Below, piece by piece: positions 61,090 through 64,000 of a stretch of 64,000 bases of DNA. Source of the stretch: Bacteroidales bacterium (GTDB lineage Bacteria > Bacteroidota > Bacteroidia > Bacteroidales > UBA932); contig JAFTMS010000019.1 of assembly GCA_017452265.1 (NCBI GenBank), positions 151,844-215,843 of the forward strand, read 5' to 3'. Under the pieces are notes generated by a model. That model was not told the origin of the DNA and did not search any database. It saw only the letters and a program-made list of their open reading frames with translations. Position 1 is the first letter of the stretch; the number at the start of each line of letters is the position of its first letter. The position numbers and the translations under genes were made by a program.

Positions 61090-64000
61090 TTATTTCTTCT
61101 TCAAGAAGGATTCTTTGAGTTTGTAAAGAGAGATTCCGTTGAAGGAGAAGTATTTCGGTCCTTGGCAGAGTCCGGAGACGCTGCGCTTGTTGCGAGGCAT
61201 GTGTTTGGCTGTGAACTCTGCGAGGGTGTAGTGTTCTCCGTTACATTCGACTTTATTGTCTTCTGCCACTGTGAGTTCTGTGCCTGTCGGGGTGTAGATG
61301 ATCTTGTCGCCGATGGATACGCCGTGTTCAAGGAGGTCGAAGTTGGCGAATTCAGGGTTGATGAGTTCATCTGTGTTGAAGAGGGCGTCTTCACCCATTG
61401 GTTTTATCATTGACTCTATGTAGTCGATCTCTTCTTTGGAGAGGTTGTATTTCTTGTAGAGTTCGGCGTCAGTCCAAGGTTTTGACCAGTCTTGGAGAGG
61501 GACGAATTGATAAACCTCTTTATCACCGTGCTGAGTCTTTTTCTTCAACGAAATAATATAGCGAACAAACTTAGTTTTGATATATGACAAAATGTTATCA
61601 CACTCTGTTTTGGTGAAATTATGTTTATCTACATCATATCCTATTACTATATATGTTAACGAACAAACACTTTGAGGTTCACCAATAAATGGCTTACCGA
61701 GTACTATCGCATCATGGCCGTTTCCACCAGCCTCAGGGATAAAGATCTTATAGATATCTATCGTTCTTTGATTCTTATAAACCTCTGTTCGAGGCATCCA
61801 TCCGTATCCCACAGGGGTAAGGCGTTTGTTTACATAACATTTGACACAGTTAACATCACTCTTAGTTTCGGAAAATCCAGTCCAATTTGAAGACAAAGTA
61901 ACATCTTGTCCAAAGAAGGCTTTTGAACTAACCAAAGAACTGAAATTACGCTCTGTACAGTATGACTCGCCCTCCTTGTCTATTATCTTTTGTAGGATTC
62001 TCATTCCAAAAGAATCTCTGATAGCAACGCCAAGCCCACTACCATCAAGTGGTGAATCTATAACATCAACACCATTAACTTTATATATATATCTTTTACA
62101 AACCCCACTATACTTGCCACTATATAAGAAATAGTTGACACCACCCTTGATTTCCACACCTTCAAAACACTCTGAGGCATCCAAATAATCGTGCATAGCT
62201 ATAAAGTGATTACACGTAAGCATCTCATCTATCCATGCTTCTGGTATACCTTGGGCACCCCGAGACATCCATCTACTTGGGGTAATCATACTCACATATT
62301 CAGGCTTAAGTTTTACACCGATACTTATAAACAAATGATATAGAGCATTCGCTCTATTTGTGCCTTCAAGCATTTGTTGATACGGCGGATTTCCTACTAT
62401 AGCGTTGAATTTCATGTTTTCTTCGAGTGTGTTGTTTTTCCAATAATTGATGCCGCTGCTGACTTTGGTAATGAACAGGTCCGGCTGGTTTGTGATTTTG
62501 TTGATGAGGTCTTCAAAGTATCGTGCATTGACCTTTACCTGACGGAAACCTCGCAGAGTGCGTTTGGTAATGCTTTTTGCCATCTCGGTCTTGCAGACGA
62601 TGAAGATGTTGTCACGAAGCACTTTATCCCATATTTCATTCTGGATGGATACAGGGATGTCGGTTGCAAGCATGTGGGTGTCTCTATATGCCTGAAGTTT
62701 CTCTGCAAAGACGCTATATGCCATAAATAGCGGATACAGACCGGTCTTGGAATTGATTTCCAGTATCCTTGTATCTGGGTCCTTGAACACTTTGGCTGTT
62801 ACTTCTCCGTGATCTACAAGGCGTGGCTTAAGACCTTCGGTCTGCATATCTTCCTCATAGAACACCTGTCCTCCTATGCAGTCACCTATGTGCATATTGA
62901 CTACTCTCCAAGGGGTAAGGACGGTTTCCTTGTCAGGATTGCGGAAATATGAGAAGATGCGGGCAATCTCACGGGTGCGCTCCATCGGTGCAAGGCGGTC
63001 TGCTGCCCGGACGAGGTCCCGATAGTTACGGCCTACTGCACGGAACATATCCGGGTCGTAGTATGGCACGAATTCCTTGAAGAGTTCCTTTGTGACTCCT
63101 CGTGGCATGAATTCTTCCCAGGACTGATTATCTATGAGCTCGGCAAAGTTTTCAAGGGTTATGTCCTGTCCTTCATCCTTCAGTTCGGCTCCGTACATGA
63201 GAAGCGGAAGACGGATCGAGATGCCTCGAAGGATTGAAATAGCTGCATCTGCATTCTTCTTTTTCTCTTTGGCTTCTTCGAGTCTCCGTTTATCTTCTTC
63301 TGTGAGTTCCTTCTTGTTCTTTTTCTTGATGCGTTCCAGTTCTTTGTACTGCTCGTTTGTTAGTCCGGTCTTGGCCATATCCACGTCCGTAGATGTATGA
63401 TTTGCTTTCGTCGCTCCGATAATCTTGTGGAGACCGGCGAATTTTTCGAGTGCTGCAGCATCTAACTTCCGGAGCATTTCGTGATTATAGAGGCGTGGAT
63501 CATCACAGCCATTCTTGGTCACACGGGTTATATAGGCTCGCTTGAGTTGCTCCAGCATGTTCTCTACATTGTAGGTGGCCATCTTGGTGCCGTTGTAACC
63601 GATGACCGGACAGAAGTTCAGGAATTCCCCTAGTTTCACCCTGTCGTTCTGACTGGCAGTGGATTTTGTGCTGACTTTTGCCGTGTCTGCAAGGACTTTT
63701 AGTGTACGGTCTGGGGCAAAGTCAAAGACATAACAGTTTTCCTTGCGCCTGCCGTCGTTGGTGGTGTATGGACTTTGAACACGGAAGATAGTCTGCATAT
63801 AGGCCTTTGCATCTGTGTTGTGAGAACCTGAGAGCATCATTACTGCAGACCAAGGCCGCACGGTAACGCCAGTTGTGAGTTTACCGCAAGAGAGGGTGAT
63901 GGTTCGGGTATCTTCCGGATTATCACCCATTGCCTTTTCCACAAGTTTAAGAGCATCGTCATTCTCCACCTCTTCATCTCCGTCTCCGGCAACATTCACA
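61090..64000 (-). CDS. Fused helicase/N6-adenine methyltransferase restriction enzyme, 5' end outside window
   Basis: Single-chain restriction-modification protein; the last 969 residues are present and the frame is open to the window edge. In order: the end of a superfamily-2 helicase C-domain (LSCGKLTTGVTVRPWSAV, YMQTIFRVQSP); a charged coiled-coil stretch of Lys and Glu (KKKNKKELTEEDKRRLEEAK); an Eco57I-type methylase with catalytic NPPY at 62380-62393; an AT-rich target-recognition region; and a C-terminal domain with GTELTVAEDNKVECNGE and GPKYFSFNG, like domains linked to adenine methylases. The nuclease domain should lie in the missing N-terminal part. Self-contained cleavage and methylation of foreign DNA is the expected role. 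Confidence 0.87.
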   Translation of the reverse strand, partial: VNVAGDGDEEVENDDALKLVEKAMGDNPEDTRTITLSCGKLTTGVTVRPWSAVMMLSGSHNTDAKAYMQTIFRVQSPYTTNDGRRKENCYVFDFAPDRTLKVLADTAKVSTKSTASQNDRVKLGEFLNFCPVIGYNGTKMATYNVENMLEQLKRAYITRVTKNGCDDPRLYNHEMLRKLDAAALEKFAGLHKIIGATKANHTSTDVDMAKTGLTNEQYKELERIKKKNKKELTEEDKRRLEEAKEKKKNADAAISILRGISIRLPLLMYGAELKDEGQDITLENFAELIDNQSWEEFMPRGVTKELFKEFVPYYDPDMFRAVGRNYRDLVRAADRLAPMERTREIARIFSYFRNPDKETVLTPWRVVNMHIGDCIGGQVFYEEDMQTEGLKPRLVDHGEVTAKVFKDPDTRILEINSKTGLYPLFMAYSVFAEKLQAYRDTHMLATDIPVSIQNEIWDKVLRDNIFIVCKTEMAKSITKRTLRGFRQVKVNARYFEDLINKITNQPDLFITKVSSGINYWKNNTLEENMKFNAIVGNPPYQQMLEGTNRANALYHLFISIGVKLKPEYVSMITPSRWMSRGAQGIPEAWIDEMLTCNHFIAMHDYLDASECFEGVEIKGGVNYFLYSGKYSGVCKRYIYKVNGVDVIDSPLDGSGLGVAIRDSFGMRILQKIIDKEGESYCTERNFSSLVSSKAFFGQDVTLSSNWTGFSETKSDVNCVKCYVNKRLTPVGYGWMPRTEVYKNQRTIDIYKIFIPEAGGNGHDAIVLGKPFIGEPQSVCSLTYIVIGYDVDKHNFTKTECDNILSYIKTKFVRYIISLKKKTQHGDKEVYQFVPLQDWSKPWTDAELYKKYNLSKEEIDYIESMIKPMGEDALFNTDELINPEFANFDLLEHGVSIGDKIIYTPTGTELTVAEDNKVECNGEHYTLAEFTAKHMPRNKRSVSGLCQGPKYFSFNGISLYKLKESFLKKK

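Overview
The window looks like part of the chromosome of a gut-type Bacteroidota (order Bacteroidales). The grounds are three SusC/SusD outer-membrane pairs, lipoprotein glycoside hydrolases, promoters of the Bacteroidota type (TTTG, about 19 bases, TAnnTTTG), DUF3871 and Bacteroidota-type integrases. Base composition of the chromosomal backbone is fairly GC-rich for the order (an Alistipes-like or related lineage is possible, but family cannot be fixed from this sequence).

Layout. 1-237: 3'-truncated AAA ATPase on the minus strand with a 32-bp tandem repeat upstream. 554-5414: a stand-alone SusC/SusD pair. 5608-10131 (minus): groEL, groES, an aldose 1-epimerase lipoprotein and glyA. 10227-13186 (plus): a SpoU rRNA/tRNA methyltransferase and a GH95 fucosidase. 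13277-43099: a large polysaccharide utilization locus built from two divergent arms. The minus arm has carboxylesterase, GH30, SSS symporter, GH130 phosphorylase, a clan-A glycosidase and an AraC regulator. The plus arm has a surface lipoprotein, a BACON-GH26 endo-mannanase, two tandem SusC/SusD pairs, a DUF5060-GH5-like enzyme, two GH2 enzymes and a second surface lipoprotein. The combination of GH26, GH130 and GH2 beta-mannosidase points to a beta-mannan or (acetylated) glucomannan as target: GH26 cuts at the surface, SusC/D import, periplasmic GH2/GH5/GH30 trim, the symporter brings short products inside, and GH130 phosphorolyses them. 43159-47535 (minus): purine genes purM, purF, purH. 47796-48273: tRNA-His, tRNA-Gln, tRNA-Met.

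48232-58957 is an AT-rich integrated genomic island. Its tyrosine integrase lies next to an intact tRNA-Met gene, and the 3' half of that tRNA plus its terminator is repeated exactly (64 bp) at the far end. The island carries a winged-helix protein, DUF3871, a RadC-like JAB protein, a second short recombinase, a strongly structured RNA region, a zinc-ribbon/HEPN gene pair, and a large lipoprotein. No relaxase or conjugation genes are seen. Just outside the right end are a DUF4209/HEPN-like protein and a large fused helicase-methyltransferase restriction gene that runs off the window, so the right third looks like a defence neighbourhood.

The most novel candidate is the structured RNA at about 55549-55800, with overlapping mutually exclusive (or pseudoknotted) stems and a terminator, directly upstream of a zinc-ribbon plus HEPN RNase-like pair.
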